A DNA stretch of 16,502 nt from Clostridia bacterium. GTDB taxonomy: Bacteria; Bacillota; Clostridia; Oscillospirales; Acutalibacteraceae. Of the stretch, positions 1 to 6,540 are shown in pieces. Each line of letters opens with the position of its first letter. The stretch's first letter is position 1. The notes under the pieces were generated by a model. It did no database searches and had not been told where the DNA came from. It saw only the letters and a program-made list of their open reading frames with translations. The stretch lies in the NCBI GenBank assembly GCA_017501865.1, contig JAFVWD010000177.1, positions 1 through 16,502 of the forward strand. The letters run 5' to 3'. The position numbers and the translations under genes were made by a program.

Positions 1-81
1 TATGCAGATGCATGCAGACCGGGTAACCCGAGAGACACAAGTGTCGAAGAAATTATTGACCTCTATAAAAGCTTGTTATAA
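1..81 (+). CDS. C-terminal end of an iron-containing alcohol dehydrogenase (partial)
   Basis: Frame 1 from the left edge is open and encodes 26 residues ending at a TAA at 79-81. The peptide contains DACRPGNPRDTSVEEI, which matches the conserved C-terminal 'C-x-x-G-N-P-R-x-T' tail of iron-dependent (group III) alcohol dehydrogenases such as lactaldehyde reductase or butanol/propanediol dehydrogenases. These are cytoplasmic NAD(P)H-dependent enzymes that interconvert aldehydes and alcohols in fermentation. A strong hairpin terminator follows 17 bases after the stop, as expected at the end of a transcript. The substrate cannot be told because the rest of the gene lies outside the window. Another reading frame in the same stretch, starting with an ATG at base 2, has no family match and runs straight through the terminator. 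Confidence 0.75.
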   Translation, partial: YADACRPGNPRDTSVEEIIDLYKSLL

Positions 82-98
82 CAATCGTTATAAAAAGC

Positions 99-133
99 CG
101 ACTGCTACAATTTTTTGTAGCAGTCGTTTTTTT
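99..133. terminator. Intrinsic terminator, probably bidirectional
   Basis: A perfect 12-bp inverted repeat (99-110 with 115-126, arms CGACTGCTACAA and TTGTAGCAGTCG) encloses a 4-base loop and is followed by seven T on the plus strand. On the minus strand the same hairpin is followed by GCTTTTTATAA. It sits between the convergent alcohol dehydrogenase gene and the spoVAD transcript, so it can end both. Confidence 0.9.
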
Positions 134-186
134 AGTGTGAACGGAAATCCGTCTGAAAAAACTACGGTTCATATAATTAATTTTAC

Positions 187-336
187 TTAACGGCTGTTTT
201 CTGCAAAAAACGAAACAACTCTTATGCCTGTATAAATAATAAGAAAGGCAGAGAGAATTTTTTTTATAACAAAAATAGATTTATAGGTTTTGGTAAGTTT
301 TTCAATATTTTTTAAGGTTTTAAGACAATAATCCAT
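187..336 (-). CDS. Small hydrophobic protein of 49 residues downstream of spoVAD, function unknown
   Basis: I do not recognise this protein. The minus strand has an ATG at 336 preceded by AAAAGGAG with a 6-base spacer, an excellent ribosome binding site, and the frame stays open for 49 codons to a TAA at 187-189. The N-terminal half (MDYCLKTLKNIEKLTKTYKS) is basic and could form an amphipathic helix. The second half (about residues 21-44, FVIKKILSAFLIIYTGIRVV region) is hydrophobic enough for one membrane-associated helix with two internal lysines. It begins 24 bases after the spoVAD stop and ends before the shared terminator, so it is most likely co-transcribed with spoVAD. A role in spore formation or germination is inference from position only. 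It is too short for statistical proof of coding; the ribosome binding site and the operon position are the main support. Confidence 0.6.
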   Translation of the reverse strand: MDYCLKTLKNIEKLTKTYKSIFVIKKILSAFLIIYTGIRVVSFFAENSR

Positions 337-360
337 ACTTTTCTCCTTTTAGTTACTTCT

Positions 361-1386
361 TTATTTTATTTCGGATGATGTGAGTAAAACGGCATGAGAA
401 ATTCCGGGTATGCTTTCGCCTTGTAAAGAAGAGGTTGGCGAGAGCAAAGCACCTGTGCCTACAAACAGAACACGGTTCAGTTCTTTTTTTCTTAATTTAT
501 TAATTATATAAGAACAAACCACACTTGCACTACAGCCACAACCGGAACCGCCTGAATGAACATCCTGACTTTCAAGGTCATATATTAAAGTACCGCAGTC
601 GTTGTGAACCTGAGAAATATCTATGTTATTTTCCTTAAATAACAGCTCCCTTAAAAGGCGGCTTCCGACTTTCCCTAAATCTCCGGTGAGAATTAAGTCG
701 AAATCCTCGGGCTTTGTGTGCGTATCGCTCATAAAGGTACTTATTGTTTCAGCAGCAGAGGGTGCCATAGCGGCGCCCATATTATTAGCATCGGTTATAC
801 CTAAATCTCGTATTTTACCAAAGGTAACCGCTGCAATTTTCGGGTTGTCTCCATCATCGTTTTTTACAACTGCAGCACCGGCACCTGTTACAGTCCATTG
901 TGAGGCAGGGGAGCGCTGTCCGCCGTACTCCAAGGGATTTCTGTATTGTCTTTCAGCAGAACAAAAATGCGACGATGTTGCGGCAACGGCAATATTCAGT
1001 GCGCCTGAGTCAATCAGTGTTGACGAAAGTGCTAAGGAAAGTGCCATAGTCGAACAAGCCCCGTACAATCCTGAAAAAGGAAAGCCGAATTCTCTGAGCG
1101 CAAAGGAAGAGCCGATGCATTGATTTAACAAATCACCGGAAAAACAACAGTCAATGTCTTCCGGCGTTATGTTAGCTTTTGAGAGAGCATGACTGACAGC
1201 ATCCTTAATAAGCTCGCTTTCTGCTTTTTCAAATGTATCTTTTCCAAGGAATTCATCCTCGTGAATTTTATCAAATTCATTTGCTAACGGACCTTCGCCT
1301 TCTTTTTTCCCGACAACACCTGCGTTACCTATAATGCTTGGCAAAGTTGTAAGCATAATTGTATATCTTCCGATTCTTTTAGGCAT
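361..1386 (-). CDS. spoVAD: Stage V sporulation protein AD (SpoVAD)
   Basis: The 341-residue product matches SpoVAD along its whole length (the Bacillus subtilis protein is about 338). In that family SpoVAD is a thiolase-fold subunit of the SpoVA channel in the spore inner membrane and binds dipicolinic acid, which the channel imports in sporulation and releases in germination. Diagnostic stretches are EGPLANEFDKI near residue 31, SGDLLNQ near 83, GACSTM with Cys111, SSHFCSAERQYRNPLEYGGQ at about 138-157, LGITDANNMGAAMAPSAAET near 195 and GTGALLSPT near the C-terminus. GAGGTG lies just ahead of the ATG and supports this start. The usual partners spoVAC and spoVAE are not adjacent: a small ORF lies downstream and a terminator separates it from the kinase upstream. 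I could not see a convincing forespore (sigma-G) promoter in the short upstream gap. Confidence 0.95.
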   Translation of the reverse strand: MPKRIGRYTIMLTTLPSIIGNAGVVGKKEGEGPLANEFDKIHEDEFLGKDTFEKAESELIKDAVSHALSKANITPEDIDCCFSGDLLNQCIGSSFALREFGFPFSGLYGACSTMALSLALSSTLIDSGALNIAVAATSSHFCSAERQYRNPLEYGGQRSPASQWTVTGAGAAVVKNDDGDNPKIAAVTFGKIRDLGITDANNMGAAMAPSAAETISTFMSDTHTKPEDFDLILTGDLGKVGSRLLRELLFKENNIDISQVHNDCGTLIYDLESQDVHSGGSGCGCSASVVCSYIINKLRKKELNRVLFVGTGALLSPTSSLQGESIPGISHAVLLTSSEIK

Positions 1387-1430
1387 AATTTCACCTCGGA
1401 ATTATTTTACCCAGAAAAAATCGGAATATA

Positions 1431-1475
1431 AAAAGGAATTTTCTTTAAGAGTTGCATCTTAAGAAAATTCCTTTT
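1431..1475 (-). terminator. Terminator of the cyclase-pyrophosphatase-kinase operon
   Basis: A long AT-rich inverted repeat (1431-1450 with 1457-1475; 19 pairs with one bulged T, loop GTTGCA) lies 17 bases after the stop of the histidine kinase. Read on the minus strand it ends in CCTTTTTATATT, an adequate U-tract. On the plus strand the run is shorter (CCTTTTG). It separates the kinase transcript from spoVAD, so spoVAD needs its own promoter. Confidence 0.75.
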
Positions 1476-1492
1476 GTCATCTTAAATATATT

Positions 1493-3895
1493 TTATTTGT
1501 TGTGTGTTTCTTTGTATACCTTGTTAAGTACATCAATAAGAATATCAACATCAAGAGGCTTTGCAATATGTTCGTTCATACCAGCATCAAATGCATTTTT
1601 TCTGTCTTCACTGAACGCATTTGCAGTCATTGCGATAATAGGGATATCTGCAATGTCAACATGATCAGAACCGCGTATTTTTCTTGTTGCGGTGTAACCG
1701 TTCATAATAGGCATCTGAATATCCATAAGAACAAATTCATAGTAACCGCGTTCTGTTTTTTCAAGTATCTCAACAGCTACGGTTCCGTCTTCTGCTTCGT
1801 CAATAACAAAGCCTTCTTCTTCAAGAAGCTCGCGGGCAATCTCCCTGTTTATGGCATTGTCTTCAACAATGAGAATTCTCTTGCCTTTTAATTCGGGGAG
1901 AAGAGTAACTGCCTCTTCTGATTTCTTTTCAACTTCAACAGCTTTGTCAGCTTTAAAGGTGAAAGTGAATTCTGTACCGAAGCCAAGCATACTGTTGTAG
2001 GTAAGAGTACCACCCAACAGATTAACAAGGTTCTTTGTAATAGCAAGACCTAAGCCTGTTCCCTGTACACCACTCTGAGTTGTATTGTATTCACGTTCAA
2101 AGGCATTGAAAAGGTGCTTCTGGAATTCTTCACTCATACCAACACCGGTATCCTCTATTCTAACCTGGAAATATGCAAGGTTATCGTCAGGAGATTTTAA
2201 TTCTGTTACCTGGTATGTTATTGTACCGCCGGAATTGGTGAATTTTAAAGCATTGCTGAGTAAGTTGATAATTATTTGAGAGATACGAAGAGAATTGGTA
2301 TAAATCAAAGGAGTGTTTATGGTTGCACTTGTATTGAATTTAATGCCCTTCTGCTCCATATCGTGAGTAAACATTTCCTTTAATTTGTTGATTAATTCAG
2401 AGAAATCGACAACCTCACGATTAAGCTCAAGTTTACCACTACCTATACGTGCCATATCAAGAACGTTATTTATAATACTGAGCATATGCTCGCCTGAGTT
2501 CTTTGCCTTCTTGAGCGCATCAAGAGCAATTTCCTTATTATCTATATTCTTTTCAGCAATTGTGTTAAAGCCTAAAATAGCATTCATAGGAGTACGGATG
2601 TCATGAGACATATTGAACAGGAAATTGGATTTTGCCTGTTCTGCATGTTTTGCCTTATCAAGAGCATCTACAAGAGTTCTGTGCTGCATTAACTGTTCTT
2701 TAACTGTTTCTTCTATGCTCTTGAAAGCCCATACCTGTTCGTGTGCTTCACCTATACGAGCTATGTATATCTGATAGTGCAGAATTTTACCCTCATATGG
2801 AACTTCATAATTAATTCTGAAGCAAGGGTTTTCTCTGAGCCTTTCAGTAACAGAATTAAGCTCAGTCTGAGCCTTGACATATTCTCGCTGATTTGGTGCG
2901 AGGCACATATCAAGATAACTATGAAAGCTGACTGTATAAGGGATTTCCTTTAAGAGATTTACTTTGAATTCCTCTGGGAATTGGTCAGACAGAATATACG
3001 GAACACCAATATCTTTTTTTGCATTTACATAGTAAAGAGATTCGTATTCTATACAGAGTCCTTCAATAACCCTCAAGCGCTGCTGAGCATCATCGAGAGC
3101 AGCAGATATTCTTTGTCGCTGTGTAAGCTCTTGTTCAACTATATTGTCAATACAACGGAAAGCAACGATAACTTTTGCGTTTTCGCTGTTTTTTACCGGG
3201 ATGAATCTTATTTGCATATATTGTGTTTCATTGTTGTTTGTTTCTCTGTAATTAAGCTCATAAGGCTTACCTTCATGGAAACCTGAAGCTAAAACCTTTT
3301 CCATTTTGGTTCCTTCAAGGAAAAGGGTTTTGTCATCCGGATGCACGTGTTCTTTTGCATAATTCATAAAAATAGCATCATAGCTTGAAATGGCAATATC
3401 TGCAGTAGAAAAAGAGTTCGAAGTTGATTCATCGTAATTCTTTGTGCATTTAAAAACACCATCTTCTTCATAAATGAAATATATTGCAGAATATTCCTCC
3501 GAAAGTGTCTGAATAATTTCGTTTCGGTTTTTTAATTCTTTTTGCTGAAGAAGAAAAGCCTGCATTTCATCTGTAGTAAAACTGGATGCCATATTCGGTG
3601 AAGCGATTTCCTGAATCATAACAGAATAACATTCCTTGAATTCAGGTGTGTCAATATTTGTGAAGGCTGCACCATAACGGCTGAAATTCGGTGAATTAAA
3701 TAATAACTTGCCCTTTTCGAGATTGTTGGTAATAGGACAAAAAGTACACGGAGTATCTCTTTCGGCAATAGTTTTATAGCATATTGCGCCCTCAACAACC
3801 TTTGGGAAAAAATTCTTTAAGGCATCATTAGCATAACGAATGCAATAATCTCTTCCGACAATATACATTCCGTTTTCGAAATTTATGTCAAACAT
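1493..3895 (-). CDS. Cytoplasmic hybrid sensor histidine kinase with receiver domain
   Basis: 800 residues with no signal peptide or membrane segment. The N-terminus (1-100) looks like a PAS-type sensor with a cysteine cluster (Cys39, Cys50, Cys53 in TPCTFCPI). Two further PAS-like regions (about 130-250 and 280-395) are joined by coiled-coil linkers. HisKA spans about 418-490 with the phospho-acceptor His431 in NMSHDIRTP. The HATPase_c domain (about 530-650) has the N box (IIINLLSNALKF), G1 (EDTGVGM, 581-587) and G2 (GTGLGLA, 612-618). A C-terminal receiver (672-795) has acidic Glu678/Asp679, phospho-acceptor Asp725 in VLMDIQMP and Lys779. All catalytic residues are present, so phosphotransfer from His431 to Asp725 is expected; no Hpt domain or output regulator is encoded nearby. 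It is the last gene of the operon, 30 bases after the pyrophosphatase. The ribosome binding site (AAGTGAG) is modest. The ligand is unknown. Confidence 0.93.
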   Translation of the reverse strand: MFDINFENGMYIVGRDYCIRYANDALKNFFPKVVEGAICYKTIAERDTPCTFCPITNNLEKGKLLFNSPNFSRYGAAFTNIDTPEFKECYSVMIQEIASPNMASSFTTDEMQAFLLQQKELKNRNEIIQTLSEEYSAIYFIYEEDGVFKCTKNYDESTSNSFSTADIAISSYDAIFMNYAKEHVHPDDKTLFLEGTKMEKVLASGFHEGKPYELNYRETNNNETQYMQIRFIPVKNSENAKVIVAFRCIDNIVEQELTQRQRISAALDDAQQRLRVIEGLCIEYESLYYVNAKKDIGVPYILSDQFPEEFKVNLLKEIPYTVSFHSYLDMCLAPNQREYVKAQTELNSVTERLRENPCFRINYEVPYEGKILHYQIYIARIGEAHEQVWAFKSIEETVKEQLMQHRTLVDALDKAKHAEQAKSNFLFNMSHDIRTPMNAILGFNTIAEKNIDNKEIALDALKKAKNSGEHMLSIINNVLDMARIGSGKLELNREVVDFSELINKLKEMFTHDMEQKGIKFNTSATINTPLIYTNSLRISQIIINLLSNALKFTNSGGTITYQVTELKSPDDNLAYFQVRIEDTGVGMSEEFQKHLFNAFEREYNTTQSGVQGTGLGLAITKNLVNLLGGTLTYNSMLGFGTEFTFTFKADKAVEVEKKSEEAVTLLPELKGKRILIVEDNAINREIARELLEEEGFVIDEAEDGTVAVEILEKTERGYYEFVLMDIQMPIMNGYTATRKIRGSDHVDIADIPIIAMTANAFSEDRKNAFDAGMNEHIAKPLDVDILIDVLNKVYKETHNK

Positions 3896-3925
3896 TAAAA
3901 ATACTCACTTCTTTTCGTAATCAGA

Positions 3926-4459
3926 TTATTTTTCCGGATATTTTTGTTCGTAAGCAACAATCGCTTCTTCAATAATGGAAACTGCATCTAAAACACCCTT
4001 GACTTCATCAATGGCGGTTTCTTTTCCTTCAAGTGTTTTGTACACTGAGAAGAAGTGCTTCATTTCATCAAAAATATGAGTCGGAAGCTGGCTTATATCC
4101 TTATAAGTGTTATAGGTAGGGTCATTGAACGGTATCGAGATAATTTTGTCATCGGCAGCACCGTTATCAAGCATAGTAATAACACCTATAGGATAGCATT
4201 CAACAATTGACATAGGTTGTATCTGCTCTGAGCAGAGAACAAGAACATCAAGAGGGTCGTTGTCTTTTGCAAAGGTGCGGGGAATAAAGCCGTAATTTGC
4301 AGGGTAGTGAGTAGATGTATGCAGTACCCTGTCAAGCCTTAAAAGCCCTGTTTCCTTGTCTAACTCATATTTCATTTTACTACCCTTGCTTATTTCAATT
4401 ACCGCCGCATATGAGGAACGTGAAATTCTTTCAGGGTTTATATCATGCCAGATATTCAA
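3926..4459 (-). CDS. ppa: Inorganic pyrophosphatase, family I (TTG start)
   Basis: A 177-residue soluble family I pyrophosphatase, which hydrolyses diphosphate to two phosphates with Mg2+ in the cytoplasm and so pulls biosynthetic reactions forward. The signature DNDPLDVLVL gives the metal ligands Asp66, Asp68 and Asp71. Other expected active-site residues are Glu22 (VIEI), Lys30, Arg44, Tyr56 (YPANYGF), Asp98, Asp103 and Lys105. Length fits the family (E. coli about 176). The start is a TTG: the N-terminus MNIWHDINPERI is typical of clostridial homologues, AGAGG lies nine bases upstream, and the next in-frame Met (residue 29) would delete conserved sequence. It lies between a diguanylate cyclase (19 bases upstream) and a hybrid kinase (30 bases downstream) in one apparent operon. 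The cyclase makes two PPi per cyclic di-GMP, so coupling is plausible but inferred. Confidence 0.95.
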   Translation of the reverse strand: MNIWHDINPERISRSSYAAVIEISKGSKMKYELDKETGLLRLDRVLHTSTHYPANYGFIPRTFAKDNDPLDVLVLCSEQIQPMSIVECYPIGVITMLDNGAADDKIISIPFNDPTYNTYKDISQLPTHIFDEMKHFFSVYKTLEGKETAIDEVKGVLDAVSIIEEAIVAYEQKYPEK

Positions 4460-4478
4460 AAAAATCGCCTCTTGATAA

Positions 4479-5612
4479 TTATTTTGTTTCGAGAGAATTT
4501 AAATATTCTTCAGGAAGTTCATCGTAATACATATACATATTTTTACCGTATCGTTTTGAATAATAAAGTGCTTGGTCAGCCTTTTCCATAACAGCCTCAT
4601 AGGTTGTTGCATCCTCAGGACATTTTGCAATACCTATACTTGCATGGAAATCAATTGATTCATCTTCAATTTTAATGTTTTCCTGCATTAAATCAAGAAG
4701 CTCCTGGGCACGGGTTGAAACAACATCATTTTCAATAGGATGTGGTAAAAATACTAAGAATTCATCGCCGCCAAAACGGCCTAAAATATCTGTGTGACGG
4801 AAAATACGACGTATGCAGTCACCGAACTCGTGTAAAACATCGTCACCAAATGCATGACCGTAAGTGTCATTGATTTTCTTGAAATTGTCAAGGTCTATAA
4901 ACATAAGGACACCTGTACCGCCATCACCTATATGTTTTGAAATTTCTCTGTTTACAGCTGCCTTGTTGTAAAGGAGTGTAAGTGGGTCTGTGTCTCTGTC
5001 GTGCTCAATATATCTTCTTAATGTGAGTTCCTTCGCTTTTGTTTTAATCATATAAGTGTTAAGAACGACACCTAAGAAGTAAAAGCTTACGGCATTTAAA
5101 ATATCAACCGAAGCAACTGACCAGTCTTTGACGTAGTTACTGCAGATGCAGAAAATTACAACCTGAATTGCGTTGAATGTAATAAGTCTCCAGGGACGAT
5201 CGATTATAATCATCGGAATAGCTATTAAGAATACACAGAAGGTTGTGCTTGTGATATTAGGACTGTTAAAGGTGCCGAGAATAATAGCATAAGCAAAAAT
5301 TGCAAAAATAGATAAATATGTTATAGGAGTAATTAAATCCGGCTTCTTTTTTAAAAATCTCCATGCCGAAAGAAGTACACCTAATTCACAAATGAATAAT
5401 GCCGCATATAAAAACATATTGCGTTCATATGAGTCTTCTAAAATGGAAATTATAAACAAGACAAAGAAAATTACAGAACCAAGGCTTGATGTAACTAAAA
5501 GAATTCCTTTATTTTTCTCTTCTCTTGCTGATCTTATAGAATCATATTCATCCTTTGTAATACCCGCATAGATGAATGTTGTTATTAAATATTCTTTTAC
5601 TTTTTGTAACAT
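4479..5612 (-). CDS. Membrane-bound diguanylate cyclase (GGDEF protein)
   Basis: The chosen 377-residue product has an N-terminal membrane region with about six hydrophobic segments (roughly 38-58, 66-84, 94-113, 121-137, 140-160, 170-190) and a cytoplasmic GGDEF domain at about 206-362. Visible motifs are DPLTLLYNK, FIDLDNFKKIND (238-249), and an intact active-site loop GRFGGDEF with GGDEF at 281-285. An RxxD sequence (Arg272-Asp275) stands exactly five residues before GGDEF, the position of the product-inhibition I-site. The family condenses two GTP to cyclic di-GMP and two PPi. The membrane part is unlike a named sensor domain I know and may sense or only anchor. The start is set at the ATG at 5612 because GGGAGGT lies six bases upstream; an in-frame ATG ten codons earlier has no such site. 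It is the first gene of the operon, with a sigma-A promoter about 60 bases upstream. Confidence 0.93.
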   Translation of the reverse strand: MLQKVKEYLITTFIYAGITKDEYDSIRSAREEKNKGILLVTSSLGSVIFFVLFIISILEDSYERNMFLYAALFICELGVLLSAWRFLKKKPDLITPITYLSIFAIFAYAIILGTFNSPNITSTTFCVFLIAIPMIIIDRPWRLITFNAIQVVIFCICSNYVKDWSVASVDILNAVSFYFLGVVLNTYMIKTKAKELTLRRYIEHDRDTDPLTLLYNKAAVNREISKHIGDGGTGVLMFIDLDNFKKINDTYGHAFGDDVLHEFGDCIRRIFRHTDILGRFGGDEFLVFLPHPIENDVVSTRAQELLDLMQENIKIEDESIDFHASIGIAKCPEDATTYEAVMEKADQALYYSKRYGKNMYMYYDELPEEYLNSLETK

Positions 5613-5616
5613 AAAT

Positions 5617-5623
5617 ACCTCCC
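5617..5623 (-). promoter_or_regulatory. Ribosome binding site deciding the diguanylate cyclase start
   Basis: GGGAGGT on the minus strand, four bases before the ATG at 5612. It argues for this start over the in-frame ATG at 5642. Confidence 0.8.
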
Positions 5624-5669
5624 AAGCTGCACAATTGAGCACAGCATAAAACTACATTCTATTTAGAAT

Positions 5670-5698
5670 ATTGTACTATAAACTGACGTTAAAAGCAA
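5670..5698 (-). promoter_or_regulatory. Sigma-A promoter of the cyclase-ppa-kinase operon
   Basis: On the minus strand TTGCTT (5693-5698) and TACAAT (5670-5675) are separated by 17 bases. A small inverted repeat (ATTCTA-TT-TAGAAT, 5656-5669) lies right after the -10 box, over the expected transcription start, and could be an operator or chance. Confidence 0.65.
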
Positions 5699-5774
5699 CA
5701 GTTTATTGGAAAAAATGTCAAAAAAATCGTGTTTTTTGCAATAAATTTGTTTTTAATGTTAAAAAAGTGTTAAT

Positions 5775-5803
5775 TTGACGAATGAAAGTAATTGTGTTAT
5801 AAA
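5775..5803 (+). promoter_or_regulatory. Sigma-A promoter of trmO and the FliB-like gene
   Basis: TTGACG (5775-5780), a 17-base spacer, and TATAAA (5798-5803). It is divergent to the cyclase promoter about 77 bases away, and the leader before the GTG start is only about 25-30 bases. Confidence 0.75.
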
Positions 5804-5838
5804 GTAAATATATTTCAAGAGAAGAACAGGGTGGTTGT

Positions 5839-6540
5839 GTGTCAGAGGAATTTCGTATAAAGCCTGTAGCTAAAATAATAAATGGTTACAAGGAAAAATT
5901 TGGTGTTCCGAGACAAAGCGGACTTGCTGAGTCTGTTGAGTCAAGAATAGTGTTCGAGCCTGAGTTTCGTGATGAGAATATGCTCAGAGGAATAGAGCAA
6001 TATTCACATTTATGGCTTATATGGGGTTTTTCTGAAAATACAGAAAAATGGTCACCCACGGTAAGACCGCCGAAATTAGGCGGAAATGAGCGCATCGGAG
6101 TTTTCGCTACCCGTTCTCCGTTCAGACCAAATTCTCTGGGACTTTCATGTGTTGAGGTTTTGCGTGTTGAAAAAACATCTCAAGGAAAAGAACTTGTAGT
6201 CGGCGGTGCAGATTTGGTTAACGGCACTCCTGTTTTTGATATAAAACCATATTTGCCCTATGTTGACAGCAAGCCGGGTGCACAAGGCGGATTTTCAGAT
6301 GAGCATAAAAATGACATTTTGTCAGTAGAATTTTTGGAGTCGGTAAAAGGAGTTTTATCGGAAAAGGATGCAGAAGAGCTTACTGAAATTCTTTCTTTGG
6401 ACCCGAGACCGCAGTATCAGAATGACAGCGAAAGAATTTACGGAATGGATTACAAAAATTTTAGGGTTAAATTCAGATGTGCTGAAGAAAAAATAACAGT
6501 AGTTGAAATACAAAAGGAGAAAATTGATGATAGAAATTAA
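5839..6540 (+). CDS. trmO: tRNA (t6A37) N6-methyltransferase TrmO/TsaA
   Basis: A 233-residue match to the TrmO (TsaA/YaeB/VirR) family, the usual length (E. coli about 235). TrmO uses S-adenosylmethionine to methylate the N6-threonylcarbamoyladenosine at position 37 of threonine tRNA, giving m6t6A and improving decoding. Signature stretches are VPRQSGL (23-29), HLWLIWGF (57-64), RPPKLGG (76-82), FATRSPFRPNSLGLS (89-103), DLVNGTPVFDIKPYLPY (125-141) and DPRPQY near the C-terminus. The start is GTG (valine codon read as Met) with AGGGTGG upstream. It is the first gene of a two-gene unit; its last 14 bases overlap the start of the FliB-like gene, which suggests translational coupling. trmO and thrS both occur in this window and both concern tRNA-Thr, but they are 8 kb apart and need not be linked. 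Confidence 0.93.
   Translation: MSEEFRIKPVAKIINGYKEKFGVPRQSGLAESVESRIVFEPEFRDENMLRGIEQYSHLWLIWGFSENTEKWSPTVRPPKLGGNERIGVFATRSPFRPNSLGLSCVEVLRVEKTSQGKELVVGGADLVNGTPVFDIKPYLPYVDSKPGAQGGFSDEHKNDILSVEFLESVKGVLSEKDAEELTEILSLDPRPQYQNDSERIYGMDYKNFRVKFRCAEEKITVVEIQKEKIDDRN

Noticed and set aside
2..190. A plus-strand frame of 62 codons beginning ATGCAGATG at base 2
   Set aside because: It overlaps the alcohol dehydrogenase C-terminus in another frame, has no ribosome binding site in view, and reads through the terminator hairpin.
623..1123. A 166-codon plus-strand frame inside spoVAD
   Set aside because: It lies entirely antisense to a full-length conserved gene, and the translation resembles no family; long antisense frames are expected from the codon bias.
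1387..1430. A forespore sigma-G promoter for spoVAD
   Set aside because: The AT-rich gap has no pair of boxes resembling the sigma-G consensus at the right spacing that I could defend.
5656..5669. Inverted repeat ATTCTA-TT-TAGAAT near the cyclase promoter as an operator
   Set aside because: Only six pairs in an AT-rich stretch; no regulator is encoded nearby. Mentioned with the promoter but not called a site.
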